From contig NZ_CP068230.1 in assembly GCF_009183365.2 (NCBI RefSeq), forward strand, positions 3,687,001 through 3,751,000: a stretch of DNA of 64,000 bases, written 5' to 3'. Source of the DNA: Shewanella algae (lineage in GTDB: Bacteria > Pseudomonadota > Gammaproteobacteria > Enterobacterales > Shewanellaceae). Of this stretch, positions 43,405-52,444 are shown piece after piece (position 1 is the stretch's first letter; each line of letters starts with the position of its first letter). The notes beneath the pieces are model-generated. The model was given only the letters and a program-made list of their open reading frames with translations, was not told the origin of the DNA and did no database searches. The position numbers were made by a program, and so were the translations under genes.

Positions 43405-46284
43405 ATGGAAAAAACATACAATCCGCAGTCTATTGAACAAGCGCTCTACCGTGTATGGGAAGAGAAAGGTTACTTCAAGCCCCACGGTGACGAGTCCCAG
43501 GGCAACTATTGCATCATGATCCCGCCGCCAAATGTCACCGGCAGCCTGCATATGGGACACGCCTTCCAGGATACCATTATGGACACCCTGATCCGTTACC
43601 AGCGGATGAAAGGCAAGAACACCCTCTGGCAAGTGGGTACCGACCATGCCGGTATCGCCACCCAGATGTTGGTGGAGCGCAAAGTCGCCGCCGAAGAAGG
43701 CAAGAGCCGCCACGACCTGGGCCGTGAAGCCTTTATGGACAAGGTATGGGAATGGAAGAACCAGTCCGGTGGCACCATTACCCGCCAGATGCGTCGCCTG
43801 GGCGCCTCGGTAGACTGGGACCGCGAACGTTTCACCATGGACGAAGGTCTGTCGGAAGCCGTGCAGGAAGTGTTTGTTCGCCTCTATGAAGATGATCTCA
43901 TCTATCGCGGTAAGCGCCTGGTTAACTGGGATCCCAAGCTGCACACTGCAATTTCCGATCTGGAAGTGGAAAACAAGGAAAAGCAGGGCCACATGTGGCA
44001 TTTCCGCTATCCACTCGCCGATGGCGCCCTGACCGCCGACGGTAAAGACTATCTGATTGTCGCCACCACACGTCCGGAAACCATGCTGGGTGACAGCGCC
44101 GTTGCCGTGCACCCTGACGATGAGCGTTATCAATCCCTGATAGGCAAAGAGATCATTCTGCCAATTGTTAACCGCCGTATTCCTGTGGTGGCCGATGACT
44201 ATGTGGATATGGAGTTCGGTACCGGCTGCGTGAAGATCACCCCGGCCCACGACTTCAACGACTATGAAGTCGGCAAGCGTCATAATCTGCCTATGTTCAA
44301 CATACTCACCCAGGATGCCGCCATCCGCACTGTGGCCGAAGTGGTGAATGTCGACGGTAGCCTCAACACCGAATTGGACGCCTCTTTGCCAAGCCGTTAT
44401 GCCGGTATGGACAGATTCAAGGCCCGCGATGCAGTTGTCGCCGAATTCGAGACCCTGGGTCTTTTGGAAAAAATCGAGCCCCACGGCCTGAAAGTGCCTT
44501 ATGGCGACCGCAGCGGCGTGGTGATTGAGCCCCTGCTGACAGACCAATGGTATGTGTCTGTCAAACCACTGGCCAAGACAGCCATAGAAGCGGTGGAAAA
44601 CGGCGATATCAAGTTTGTGCCTCAGCAATACGAGAACATGTACTTCTCCTGGATGCGTGACATTCAGGACTGGTGTATTTCACGCCAGCTGTGGTGGGGT
44701 CATCGCATTCCGGCCTGGTATGACGACAGCGGCAAGGTCTATGTCGGCCGTAACGAAGCCGAAGTCCGTGCCAAGCACAACTTGGCAAGCGATATTGCTC
44801 TGCGTCAGGATGATGATGTACTGGATACCTGGTTCTCCTCTGCCCTGTGGACCTTCTCAACCCTGGGCTGGCCACAGCAAACTCCTGAGCTGAAAACCTT
44901 CCACCCCACAGACGTGCTGGTGACTGGTTTCGACATCATCTTCTTCTGGGTAGCCCGGATGATCATGATGACCATGCACTTCATCAAGGATGAAGACGGC
45001 ACACCTCAGGTGCCTTTCAAGACTGTCTATGTGACCGGGCTTATCCGTGATGAGCAAGGCAACAAGATGTCCAAGTCCAAGGGTAATGTGCTGGATCCTC
45101 TGGATATGATCGATGGCATAGATCTCGAATCTCTGGTTGGCAAGCGCACCGGTAACATGATGCAACCGCAACTGGCCGCCAAGATAGAAAAGAGCACCCG
45201 CAAGGAGTTTGCCGACGGCATCGAAGCCCACGGTACCGACGCGCTGCGCTTTACCCTGGCTGCCATGGCGTCCACCGGCCGTGACATCAACTGGGACATG
45301 AAGCGCCTGGACGGTTACCGCAGTTTCTGTAACAAGCTGTGGAATGCTTCCCGCTATGTACTGATGAATACAGAAGATCAGGATTGCGGCCCCAACTCAC
45401 CTAATGGCAAGGCCGGCGGTGAGATGCAGCTGTCGCTGGCGGATCGCTGGATCACAGGTCTGTTCAACCAAACGGTCAAGACCTTCGAAGAGCATATGGG
45501 CGCCTATCGTTTCGACCTGGCCGCCAATACCCTGTACGAATTCACCTGGAACCAGTTCTGTGACTGGTATCTTGAGCTGACCAAGCCTGTGCTGCAAAAC
45601 GGCTCTGAAGCCGAGCAGCGTGGCACCCGTCATACTCTGGTGACTGTACTCGAGCAGCTGTTGCGCCTGATGCACCCATTGATGCCATATATCACTGAAA
45701 CCATCTGGCACCGTGTCAAACCACTTGCCGGTGTGGAAGGGGAAACCCTGATGCTGGCCGCCTTCCCTGAGTATCAGGCCGACAAAGTCGATACCGAGGC
45801 CATGGCCGACTTGGAATGGGTCAAGCAAGTGATTGTTGCCGTGCGTAACATCCGCGCCGAGCTCAACATAGCTCCGTCCAAGCCGCTCAACGCCTTACTG
45901 CGCAGTGTCAGTGCCCGCGACAAGGCCCGTGTCGAAGCCAACCAAACCTTCTTCACTAGCTTGGCCAAGCTGGAAAGCATGACGATTCTGGCCGATGGCG
46001 ACAACGCGCCCATGTCCACCACCCAACTGGTGGGTGAGATGGAACTGTTGATCCCTATGGCGGGGCTTATCGACGTAGCGGCCGAGATGGCTCGTATCGA
46101 CAAACAACTGGATAAGCTGAGTGGCGAAGTCGCCCGCATTGAAGGCAAGCTGTCCAATGAAGGCTTTGTTGCCAAAGCGCCGGCCGCCGTTATCGACAAA
46201 GAGCGCAGCAAGATGGCTGATCTCAAGCGCGATATGGACAAGCTCAAAGAGCAGCAAGCCGAGCTGGCCAAACTGGAAGCCTGA
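43405..46284 (+). CDS. valS: Valyl-tRNA synthetase
   Basis: Charges tRNA-Val. 959 residues (E. coli 951). HMGH at 49-52, KMSKS at 554-558, the CP1 editing domain with TTRPETMLGD and the C-terminal coiled coil (about 890-959, MARIDKQLDKLSGEVARIEG) are all present. Followed by a terminator. Confidence 0.98.
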   Translation: MEKTYNPQSIEQALYRVWEEKGYFKPHGDESQGNYCIMIPPPNVTGSLHMGHAFQDTIMDTLIRYQRMKGKNTLWQVGTDHAGIATQMLVERKVAAEEGKSRHDLGREAFMDKVWEWKNQSGGTITRQMRRLGASVDWDRERFTMDEGLSEAVQEVFVRLYEDDLIYRGKRLVNWDPKLHTAISDLEVENKEKQGHMWHFRYPLADGALTADGKDYLIVATTRPETMLGDSAVAVHPDDERYQSLIGKEIILPIVNRRIPVVADDYVDMEFGTGCVKITPAHDFNDYEVGKRHNLPMFNILTQDAAIRTVAEVVNVDGSLNTELDASLPSRYAGMDRFKARDAVVAEFETLGLLEKIEPHGLKVPYGDRSGVVIEPLLTDQWYVSVKPLAKTAIEAVENGDIKFVPQQYENMYFSWMRDIQDWCISRQLWWGHRIPAWYDDSGKVYVGRNEAEVRAKHNLASDIALRQDDDVLDTWFSSALWTFSTLGWPQQTPELKTFHPTDVLVTGFDIIFFWVARMIMMTMHFIKDEDGTPQVPFKTVYVTGLIRDEQGNKMSKSKGNVLDPLDMIDGIDLESLVGKRTGNMMQPQLAAKIEKSTRKEFADGIEAHGTDALRFTLAAMASTGRDINWDMKRLDGYRSFCNKLWNASRYVLMNTEDQDCGPNSPNGKAGGEMQLSLADRWITGLFNQTVKTFEEHMGAYRFDLAANTLYEFTWNQFCDWYLELTKPVLQNGSEAEQRGTRHTLVTVLEQLLRLMHPLMPYITETIWHRVKPLAGVEGETLMLAAFPEYQADKVDTEAMADLEWVKQVIVAVRNIRAELNIAPSKPLNALLRSVSARDKARVEANQTFFTSLAKLESMTILADGDNAPMSTTQLVGEMELLIPMAGLIDVAAEMARIDKQLDKLSGEVARIEGKLSNEGFVAKAPAAVIDKERSKMADLKRDMDKLKEQQAELAKLEA

Positions 46285-46320
46285 CAGCAAATCCGCATAG
46301 GCTAACAAGTAGAGGCAATC

Positions 46321-46347
46321 AAGGGCAGTCAATCGACTGCCCTTTTT
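46321..46347 (+). terminator. Terminator after valS
   Basis: AAGGGCAGTC and GACTGCCCTT with a four-base loop, then TTTT. Confidence 0.9.
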
Positions 46348-46448
46348 TCATTCCGTTTGCGTCCAGGGCAGAGGGTTGGCAAGATTAAGATAATTTCATC
46401 TGCCAGCGCTGGCTATCGGGGCAACATATTGTTAAATTGGGGAATATT

Positions 46449-46610
46449 CCAAGGGGAGTAACTTCTCGCCGGCTTGTCGTCATTACGGTGTTTGCGCACC
46501 CGGCAACCGGGCAAAGCCACTGAGCTGTGCTTTGTAAGTGAGACCTTGCCGACAGGCAAGATCCGTGCTCCTTCAGCTGGCCTGCCGTCGGTGGCAGGCT
46601 TTGTTGTATT
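46449..46610 (+). promoter_or_regulatory. yybP-ykoY (manganese) riboswitch before terC
   Basis: The leader contains the conserved aptamer parts in order: AAGGGGAGTAAC, TTGTCGTCATTACGG, a CCGGCAACCGGGCAAAGCC arm, then GTAAGTGAGACCTTGCC closing the aptamer. Two downstream hairpins follow: CTTGCC/GGCAAG (46544-46560) and CCTGCC/GGCAGG (46580-46597), the latter before a T-rich run and the ribosome site. The class senses Mn2+ and commonly precedes TerC/Alx-type genes, exactly as here. Confidence 0.85.
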
Positions 46611-46623
46611 TGGAGATAACGAA

Positions 46624-47583
46624 ATGGGTACCTGGTGGTTGTGGAGCGGATTTCTGGTAATAGTACTGGGGATCCTTTGGATAGATCTTAAGTTTGTCGG
46701 CGGTGGTCACAGCCATAAAGTCTCGGTCAAAGAGGCGGGGATTTGGACCCTGGTGTGGATAAGCGTCGCCATGCTGTTCAACTTAGGGATCTGGTTCTAT
46801 CTGAAACAGACCGCAGGTCTCGAAGTCGCCAATCAGCAGGGGCTGGAGTTTCTCACCGCCTATCTCATCGAAAAAGCCCTGGCAGTGGACAATGTATTTG
46901 TCTGGCTGATGCTGTTTAGCTATTTCGCCATCCCCGCCGAGCTGCAAAGGCGGGTGCTGCTCTACGGAGTGCTGGGCGCCATAGTCATGCGCGCCGCCAT
47001 GGTATTTGGCGGCACCTGGCTGATTAATCAGTTCCACTGGGTGTTGTATCTATTCGGGGCCTTTTTGCTGTTTACCGGTGCCAAGATGCTGTTTGCCAAG
47101 GAAGAGAATGAAACCGATCTCTCCAACAGCAAACTGCTCGGCTGGCTCAGAAAACACCTGAGGGTGGTGAAAAAGCTTCAGGGTGAGCGCTTTGTGGTGC
47201 GTCGCCGCGGTATGTTATTTGCCACGCCCCTGTTGCTGGCGCTGATTTTGGTAGAGATCAGCGACATCATCTTCGCGGTGGACAGTATTCCGGCCATCTT
47301 CGCGGTCACGACAGATCCCTTTATCGTACTGACCTCCAACATCTTTGCCATCATGGGACTCAGGGCCATGTACTTTCTGCTGGCGGGCGCCGCCGAACGT
47401 TTTGTGCTGCTCAAATATGGCCTGGCGCTGATCCTGATGTTTATCGGTACCAAGATGCTTCTGCTGGATATCTATCATCTGCCTATCATGCTGGCACTGG
47501 CGGTCATCGCCGCTATCCTGCTGATCAGTGTATTGGGCAGTTTGTGGCTGACCCGGGATAAGGGTAAACAACCACAGGCATAA
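46624..47583 (+). CDS. TerC/Alx family membrane protein
   Basis: 319 residues, about nine transmembrane segments, from the ATG at 46624 with GGAG eight bases upstream. The family blocks EKALAVDNVFVWLMLFSYF and LILVEISDIIFAVDSIPAIFAVTTDPFIVLTSN-type sequence carry the paired acidic residues implicated in metal binding. Members linked to yybP-ykoY riboswitches export Mn2+. The frame is open upstream to 46474, but that is riboswitch sequence. Confidence 0.92.
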   Translation: MGTWWLWSGFLVIVLGILWIDLKFVGGGHSHKVSVKEAGIWTLVWISVAMLFNLGIWFYLKQTAGLEVANQQGLEFLTAYLIEKALAVDNVFVWLMLFSYFAIPAELQRRVLLYGVLGAIVMRAAMVFGGTWLINQFHWVLYLFGAFLLFTGAKMLFAKEENETDLSNSKLLGWLRKHLRVVKKLQGERFVVRRRGMLFATPLLLALILVEISDIIFAVDSIPAIFAVTTDPFIVLTSNIFAIMGLRAMYFLLAGAAERFVLLKYGLALILMFIGTKMLLLDIYHLPIMLALAVIAAILLISVLGSLWLTRDKGKQPQA

Positions 47584-47649
47584 TATCTGTCACTTGTCAG
47601 TCGCTCGAAGGGCTTACAAGATAACAAAAAATTAACAAATATTATTCTT

Positions 47650-48955
47650 ATGACCCAGAGAGCGACCTTGGTCAACGGCACTTTGCTGCCACTCAACAAC
47701 CTGTTGGCAGACGGCGTTTATACCGCTCCTTTCAAACTCGGCAGTGAAGAGTGTGAGGTTAACCTCATCATAGATAGCGGCAGCTCCACCATGGCTGTGC
47801 TGCACAGGCGCTATCAGCCTGAACAGGATATGTCACTCAAGCCAACGGCCTTGGCACAGGAGATTTGCTATGGCCAGGGAGGCTGGCTGGGCTCTGTCAT
47901 TCACACTCAGGTTCAGGCGGCGCAGCTGAAGTTAACAGATACGCCACTGGCCTTGGTACACAAGGAAACCCGGCACACATTCCTTGAGGCTGACGGTATC
48001 TGGGGACTGGCCTATCACCCCCCTCAATCGCAGCTATGATCTGAGCCATTATCTCGCTCTGCAACATCAGCGGCAGAAATACACCTTTCCCTGGCCCTTT
48101 GGTGATCAAGCACAAGTGCTTGATCAAAGGCAGCTGCAGCACTTCAAGACCTTAATCTCGCAGGCGCCAGAGCAGGATATTCCCAGTTGCTTTACCCTGA
48201 TGGAACAACATGGTCTGTGCGCCAACAGGTTTGCCCTGCTCTGTCATAGATCCAGTATTCACCATGCCTGTGCCGAAACAAGGCAGGCAAGCTTAAAAGA
48301 CGACAGTCTCAATCAAGGAATACTGATATTCGGCGGCGGCGAAGAGCAGACCCATCTCTACGATGGCCAATTTATCGATATCAAGGTCGTCCATGACCGC
48401 TACTATAACCTCAATCTCAAAGCCGTCGGCTGGCACGGTGAGGATGCCATTCCTCTTCCTCCCACCGACAGCAAGCTGGAACAGAGAGGGTCGAGTAACG
48501 CCATTCTGGACTCGGGCGCTTCCCTCATCTGCCTGCCCGAGAGTCTGTTCAAGCGCTTGCTGCAGAGCCTTTACCGTCTTAACCCTGACGCTGCCTCTGT
48601 GCTGGAGCCCTTTATCCATGAGCTTTCCAAGGTGCAGCAAATGCTGGCAGAAGGTATCCCCTGCAACCAACTCAAGCTTGAGCAATGGCCGGAGCTGTTG
48701 TTTTACCTCGAAGGAGAAAAGGGGGAAACCTGCATACTCACCTGCCCGGCTGACTGTTATTGGCAAATAAATGCCCCCAAGCATGGTCATGCCGTATTCA
48801 AACTCATGGGACAACTGCCCCATTGGCCGGCCCAGAGCATTCTGGGGCTTCCGCTGTTCAACCCCTACTATGTAGTGTTCCGTCGCGATCTGGGAGCAAG
48901 CGGCACGATTCGCTTTGCCCGTAAGAAAAATGTTTCCAAGCCGGCAGTCCCCTAA
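47650..48955 (+). pseudogene. Pepsin-like aspartic protease (shewasin type), frameshifted
   Basis: Bacterial A1-family aspartic protease. Frame 1 (47650-48039) holds the first active-site motif DSGSS (Asp42) and the flap tyrosine Tyr74 in CYGQGGWLG. Frame 2 (47984-48955) holds the second motif DSGAS (Asp287 in the repaired protein) and the C-terminal lobe. The frames cross at a run of six C (48018-48023); five C would give an intact 434-residue protein through GLAYHPLNRSYD. It has no signal peptide, like the shewasins reported from Shewanella. The shift may be a true mutation, a phase-variable tract or a sequencing error. Confidence 0.85.
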
Positions 48956-48963
48956 GGAGAGTC

Positions 48964-49482
48964 ATGAACAGATTGACCAGTCCAAGACTACTGTTAACGC
49001 CTCTGAAAGCAGAGGATAAAGACTTGTTCACCGGCCTTTATCGCGATCCTCAAGTCATATCTTTTATCGCAACTGAGCTCAGTGAAACAGAGGCCGAAAG
49101 GCGATTTACCCATACCCTGACAGCCAACAACAAGTTGCTGCCCCGAACATATTGTTGGTGTATCAAAACCCGCAGGCAGCTCCCGATAGGCATACTGGGC
49201 CTCAGCCGATACGGACGAGTGGGCGAAATAGGCATTTTGTTGCGCCCACAGGCTCAGGGACAAGGTTATGCCAAGGAGCTACTGCACCTGATGCAGCAGC
49301 GACTCTCAAGTGAAGCGCCCCTCGATGAGCTGCTGCTTCGTACTCATAAAAAGAACGAACCGATGAAAAAAGTCGCCTTGGCTATGGGGTTTAAGCCAGT
49401 CATGGCCGAGCCTGAGCACTCCCGCTTGATGTCATTTCTGTGGCAGACCAGCAATAGCGCTTTAAAAAATAATAAACATTGA
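48964..49482 (+). CDS. GNAT acetyltransferase, RimJ/RimL-like
   Basis: 172 residues. RLTSPRLLLTPLKAEDKDLF start, GEIGILLRPQAQGQGYAKELLHL with the acetyl-CoA loop, and LLRTHKKNEPMKKVALAMGF near the end. RimJ/RimL-type enzymes acetylate protein or peptide N-termini or small amines. It starts eight bases after the protease ORF and ends 34 bp before the borosin methyltransferase, so co-transcription of all of them is plausible. Confidence 0.85.
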   Translation: MNRLTSPRLLLTPLKAEDKDLFTGLYRDPQVISFIATELSETEAERRFTHTLTANNKLLPRTYCWCIKTRRQLPIGILGLSRYGRVGEIGILLRPQAQGQGYAKELLHLMQQRLSSEAPLDELLLRTHKKNEPMKKVALAMGFKPVMAEPEHSRLMSFLWQTSNSALKNNKH

Positions 49483-49516
49483 TAACATTAACAAAACAAT
49501 TAAAGAGGCCAAATCA

Positions 49517-50329
49517 ATGCAAGGCTCTATCACCTGTGTCGGCGTCGGTATGATGCTGGGGGCTCACCTGAGTCCAGTCAGCCTTAGTCATATCGAGCAG
49601 GCCGATATAGTGTTCTGTGGAGTATCCGACCCTCTGGTCGAGCTCTGGCTTAAGGAACTCAATACCAATGTCCGCTCGCTGCAGCCTTGCTATGCTCACG
49701 GAAAATCCCGTCATCTCAGCTATCGGGAGATGGTCGATACCATGCTAAGTGAAGTTCGTTTGGGTAAAAAAGTGGTCGGTGCCTTCTATGGACATCCCGG
49801 CGTGTTTGCCAAAGCGCCTCACCAGGCCGTGACCATTGCCAGGAATGAAGGCTTTGAGGCGCAGATGCTGCCAGGCATATCCGCTGCCGATTGCCTCTAT
49901 GCCGACCTTGGCATAGATCCCGGTCAAAATGGTTGCCAGCACTTTGAAGCAACCCAATTCATGCTATACCACAGGCGAGTCGATCCGACTGCCACTCTGA
50001 TCCTGTGGCAGATAGGCCTGGCAGGCGATCTCGACATGGGGCTGACAATCACAGTCGCCAAGAATCGGCAACTCTTGTTGGAAGAACTCTATAGGCTCTA
50101 CAGTCCAGAGCACTCCTGCTGGCTTTATGAAGCCGCCACCACGGCGCTGGCCTCTCCTAGAAGAGAAGCCATAAAACTGCGCGAGCTTGTAGAGGCCACT
50201 TTGGCGCTCCATACCACTTTGGTGATCCCTCCGGCTGCAAAACCCGAACCTAACTTAGAAATGCGAGCACGCCTTGCGGCATTGGGTAGCAAGGCGCCCT
50301 TGTATCATCAACCCGAGGAGAGTGTATGA
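49517..50329 (+). CDS. Discrete borosin alpha-N-methyltransferase (SonM-like)
   Basis: SAM-dependent enzyme of the tetrapyrrole-methylase fold that methylates backbone amide nitrogens of a ribosomal precursor peptide. 270 residues: glycine-rich start ITCVGVGMMLGAHLSP, GAFYGHPGVFAKAPHQAV, EAQMLPGISAADCLYADLGIDP, and QHFEATQFMLYH, all matching S. oneidensis SonM. Tyr59, Arg65, Tyr69 and Tyr91 occupy the positions of catalytic Tyr/Arg residues described for borosin enzymes (from memory of that family). The stop overlaps the precursor start (ATGA), so the two are translationally coupled. Confidence 0.93.
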   Translation: MQGSITCVGVGMMLGAHLSPVSLSHIEQADIVFCGVSDPLVELWLKELNTNVRSLQPCYAHGKSRHLSYREMVDTMLSEVRLGKKVVGAFYGHPGVFAKAPHQAVTIARNEGFEAQMLPGISAADCLYADLGIDPGQNGCQHFEATQFMLYHRRVDPTATLILWQIGLAGDLDMGLTITVAKNRQLLLEELYRLYSPEHSCWLYEAATTALASPRREAIKLRELVEATLALHTTLVIPPAAKPEPNLEMRARLAALGSKAPLYHQPEESV

Positions 50330-50598
50330 GTAAAGTGATTAACCTGCTGGCCCGACTGGGCGCCGACCCGAGCCTGCAAGCCCCGGAGGCGCTGGATAAA
50401 GCCCTGGCTGAAGCCGGGGTATCCGCCGAAATAGCCACGGCCATCAAAGATAAAGATCTGCTGCAGTTGAAGGCCGAGCTGGATCTTTGCCCGGACGTAT
50501 TCTGTATATTTTTCCCGGCCGAAGATGAACCGGAAAAAGACGAGCAGGAAGATGACGAAGAGAATCAAGCTTCACAGCTACAAGCTGTGGCCAGCTAG
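50326..50598 (+). CDS. Borosin precursor peptide (SonA-like)
   Basis: 90 residues. The first 50 or so form a helical borosin-binding domain (KVINLLARLGADPSLQAPEA, AEAGVSAEIATAIKDKDLLQL) like that of SonA. The likely core is the hydrophobic stretch VFCIFF (58-63), just after CPD and before an extremely acidic tail (AEDEPEKDEQEDDEEN). In S. oneidensis SonA the methylated residues lie in a YLVIS segment at a similar place, so backbone methylation around residues 58-63 is expected. Overlaps the methyltransferase by four bases and the GGDEF gene by 47. Confidence 0.88.
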   Translation: MSKVINLLARLGADPSLQAPEALDKALAEAGVSAEIATAIKDKDLLQLKAELDLCPDVFCIFFPAEDEPEKDEQEDDEENQASQLQAVAS

Positions 50599-52345
50599 AC
50601 GGCACCTGAGGTTCAGCGGCAGGCGGCTCATTTGCGCCCTGCTGTGCCTGATAGCAAGCACTGCGGCCCAAGGCTCGGACGAACTCGGAGAAGCGCTGCA
50701 ACGCAGCGACGAAATCCGCTCGAGTTCGCCCGGGCAGTTCAGCGCCATGCTCAGAAAGCTGGAGCTGCGCCGTACCGATATGTCTGCTGCCGAGCAGGAC
50801 TACCTGTCTTACCTGCTCGCTTATGAGCACTCCTTCAACGGCCGCTTGGAAAAAGCCCGCAGTATCTATCAGGAGCTGGTGCAGTCGAGCGCTGTGCTCG
50901 AAATCCGCTTTCGGGCGCTGACCTCTTTGGTCAATACCAATGCCATCAAGCGCGAGTGGAGCCAGGGCGCCGAAAACCTGCGACAAACCCTGCAACTCTT
51001 GCCACAAATCAAGGACGACGGCTTCTATGTTCATGGTCTGGCGGTAGCTGCGGTTTTCTACAACCTTCTGGGGCAGTATCAACAAGGGCTGCACTTTGCC
51101 ACCAGACTCAAGGAAAAGGGCCACAATGATGGTCGCAGCCTCTGTTTTGCCGACCAACTCAGCCTGCAGGCGCTGTTTGGCTTGACGCGTATTGAAGCCA
51201 CTGACAGAGCTTTTGCCCAAGCCTTGAATATCTGCCGGGAAGCCAATGAACCCGTGGGCGCCAGCGCTATACTCAGTTACCAGGCAGAGCTGTATATTAA
51301 TGAGGGCAAACCACAGCAGGCGCTGGAGCTTTTGTTACATCAGCTTCCCCAAATGGAGTCGACCCGCTATGCCCCTATGATTGCCAGCTATTATTCGCTG
51401 CTGGCCGAAGCTTATTGGCGCACAGATGAACCAGAACTCGCCAAAGAGTTTGCCATCCAAGCCGTGGCAGGCGGTGCCGAAGCCGGCAAGGGCGACCCCA
51501 GTATCCGAGCCTTTCGGGTGCTGTATCAGTATTACCGGCAAAGCGGCGATCTTGGTGCGGCGTTGGAAGCCTATATACAGTATTCCGAAGCCGATAAGGC
51601 CTTTCTCGACGAGATCAGAGCCAAGACCCTGGCATTCCAGTTGGCGGAACACCAAAGCGTGGAGCAAAAAAATCGTATCGCACTGCTGGATGAACAGAAC
51701 AAGCTGCTCAAGGTCAAACAACAGTTGGCCGAGACAGAGTCCCACAACCACAAGCTGCTGATAGCGGCACTTTTCTGTGTCATCACTTTGCTGCTTACAT
51801 GGGGATACCAATCCTGGAAAACCCAGAAACGGTTACGGGAGCTGGCCGAGTTCGATTGCCTGACCGGGATTTTCAGCCGCGGGCATTTCACTCAGGTCGG
51901 GCTCAGCGCGCTGGAATACTGCAAGCTGCAGCAACTGCCGGTGAGTTGCATCATGCTGGATTTGGATAATTTCAAACGTATCAACGACACCAAAGGTCAC
52001 AAGACCGGAGACTGGGCGCTGAGAGAAGTGGCCCGTATCGCCCGAAACCTATGTAACGGCAAGGAAATACTGGGGCGTATTGGTGGCGAAGAGTTTTGCT
52101 TGTTGATGCCTGAGACCCGTATCGACAAGGCGATAGCCTTTGCCGAAATTCTGCGGGAATTATTGGAGCAGGCCGATACCTCGGATTCGGGTCACAGCTT
52201 TACCTTGACCGCCAGCTTTGGGGTCTCTGAAGCTGCAATTTCCGGCTATCAGCTGGAGACGCTCTTGGCAGATACCGACAAGGCCATGTACCAGGCCAAG
52301 AAAAATGGTCGCAACCAGGTGTGCAGTGCCACCGATATCCCCTGA
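50552..52345 (+). CDS. Membrane GGDEF diguanylate cyclase with TPR-like sensor
   Basis: 597 residues from the ATG at 50552 (50525 also possible). A basic N-terminus and hydrophobic helix (LICALLCLIASTAAQG) act as a signal peptide or anchor. A periplasmic helical repeat region (about 60-380, TPR-like), a coiled coil, and a membrane helix (LIAALFCVITLLLTWGY) lead to a cytoplasmic GGDEF domain with the active motif GGEEF at 511-515. The RxxD inhibitory site is not seen just upstream. It makes c-di-GMP in response to a periplasmic cue. Its start lies inside the borosin precursor gene. Confidence 0.88.
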   Translation: MTKRIKLHSYKLWPARRHLRFSGRRLICALLCLIASTAAQGSDELGEALQRSDEIRSSSPGQFSAMLRKLELRRTDMSAAEQDYLSYLLAYEHSFNGRLEKARSIYQELVQSSAVLEIRFRALTSLVNTNAIKREWSQGAENLRQTLQLLPQIKDDGFYVHGLAVAAVFYNLLGQYQQGLHFATRLKEKGHNDGRSLCFADQLSLQALFGLTRIEATDRAFAQALNICREANEPVGASAILSYQAELYINEGKPQQALELLLHQLPQMESTRYAPMIASYYSLLAEAYWRTDEPELAKEFAIQAVAGGAEAGKGDPSIRAFRVLYQYYRQSGDLGAALEAYIQYSEADKAFLDEIRAKTLAFQLAEHQSVEQKNRIALLDEQNKLLKVKQQLAETESHNHKLLIAALFCVITLLLTWGYQSWKTQKRLRELAEFDCLTGIFSRGHFTQVGLSALEYCKLQQLPVSCIMLDLDNFKRINDTKGHKTGDWALREVARIARNLCNGKEILGRIGGEEFCLLMPETRIDKAIAFAEILRELLEQADTSDSGHSFTLTASFGVSEAAISGYQLETLLADTDKAMYQAKKNGRNQVCSATDIP

Positions 52346-52378
52346 ATTCGGGTAGAAAAAACAGGGCAAAACAGCATA

Positions 52379-52414
52379 TTGGTGTTTTTTTTGACACCAA
52401 TGCCAAAGTATAAT
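52379..52414 (+). promoter_or_regulatory. Promoter region of chaA
   Basis: A perfect TATAAT -10 (52409-52414) lies 31 bp before the chaA start. A TTGACA at 52391 is only 12 bp away, too close for a normal -35. TTGGTGT and ACACCAA (52379-52400) form a palindrome across this -35-like box and may be an operator or the terminator of the GGDEF gene. Confidence 0.45.
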
Positions 52415-52444
52415 GCGGCTTTATAGCGACGATGGAAACCTGCC

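Noticed and set aside
42877..44628. 583-codon minus-strand ORF over holC and valS
   Set aside because: It is antisense to two well-identified genes, has no family resemblance, and its amino acid mix is typical of a shadow frame.
46474..46623. 50-codon N-terminal extension of TerC
   Set aside because: This stretch is the riboswitch leader; the ATG at 46624 has its own ribosome site and begins the membrane protein.
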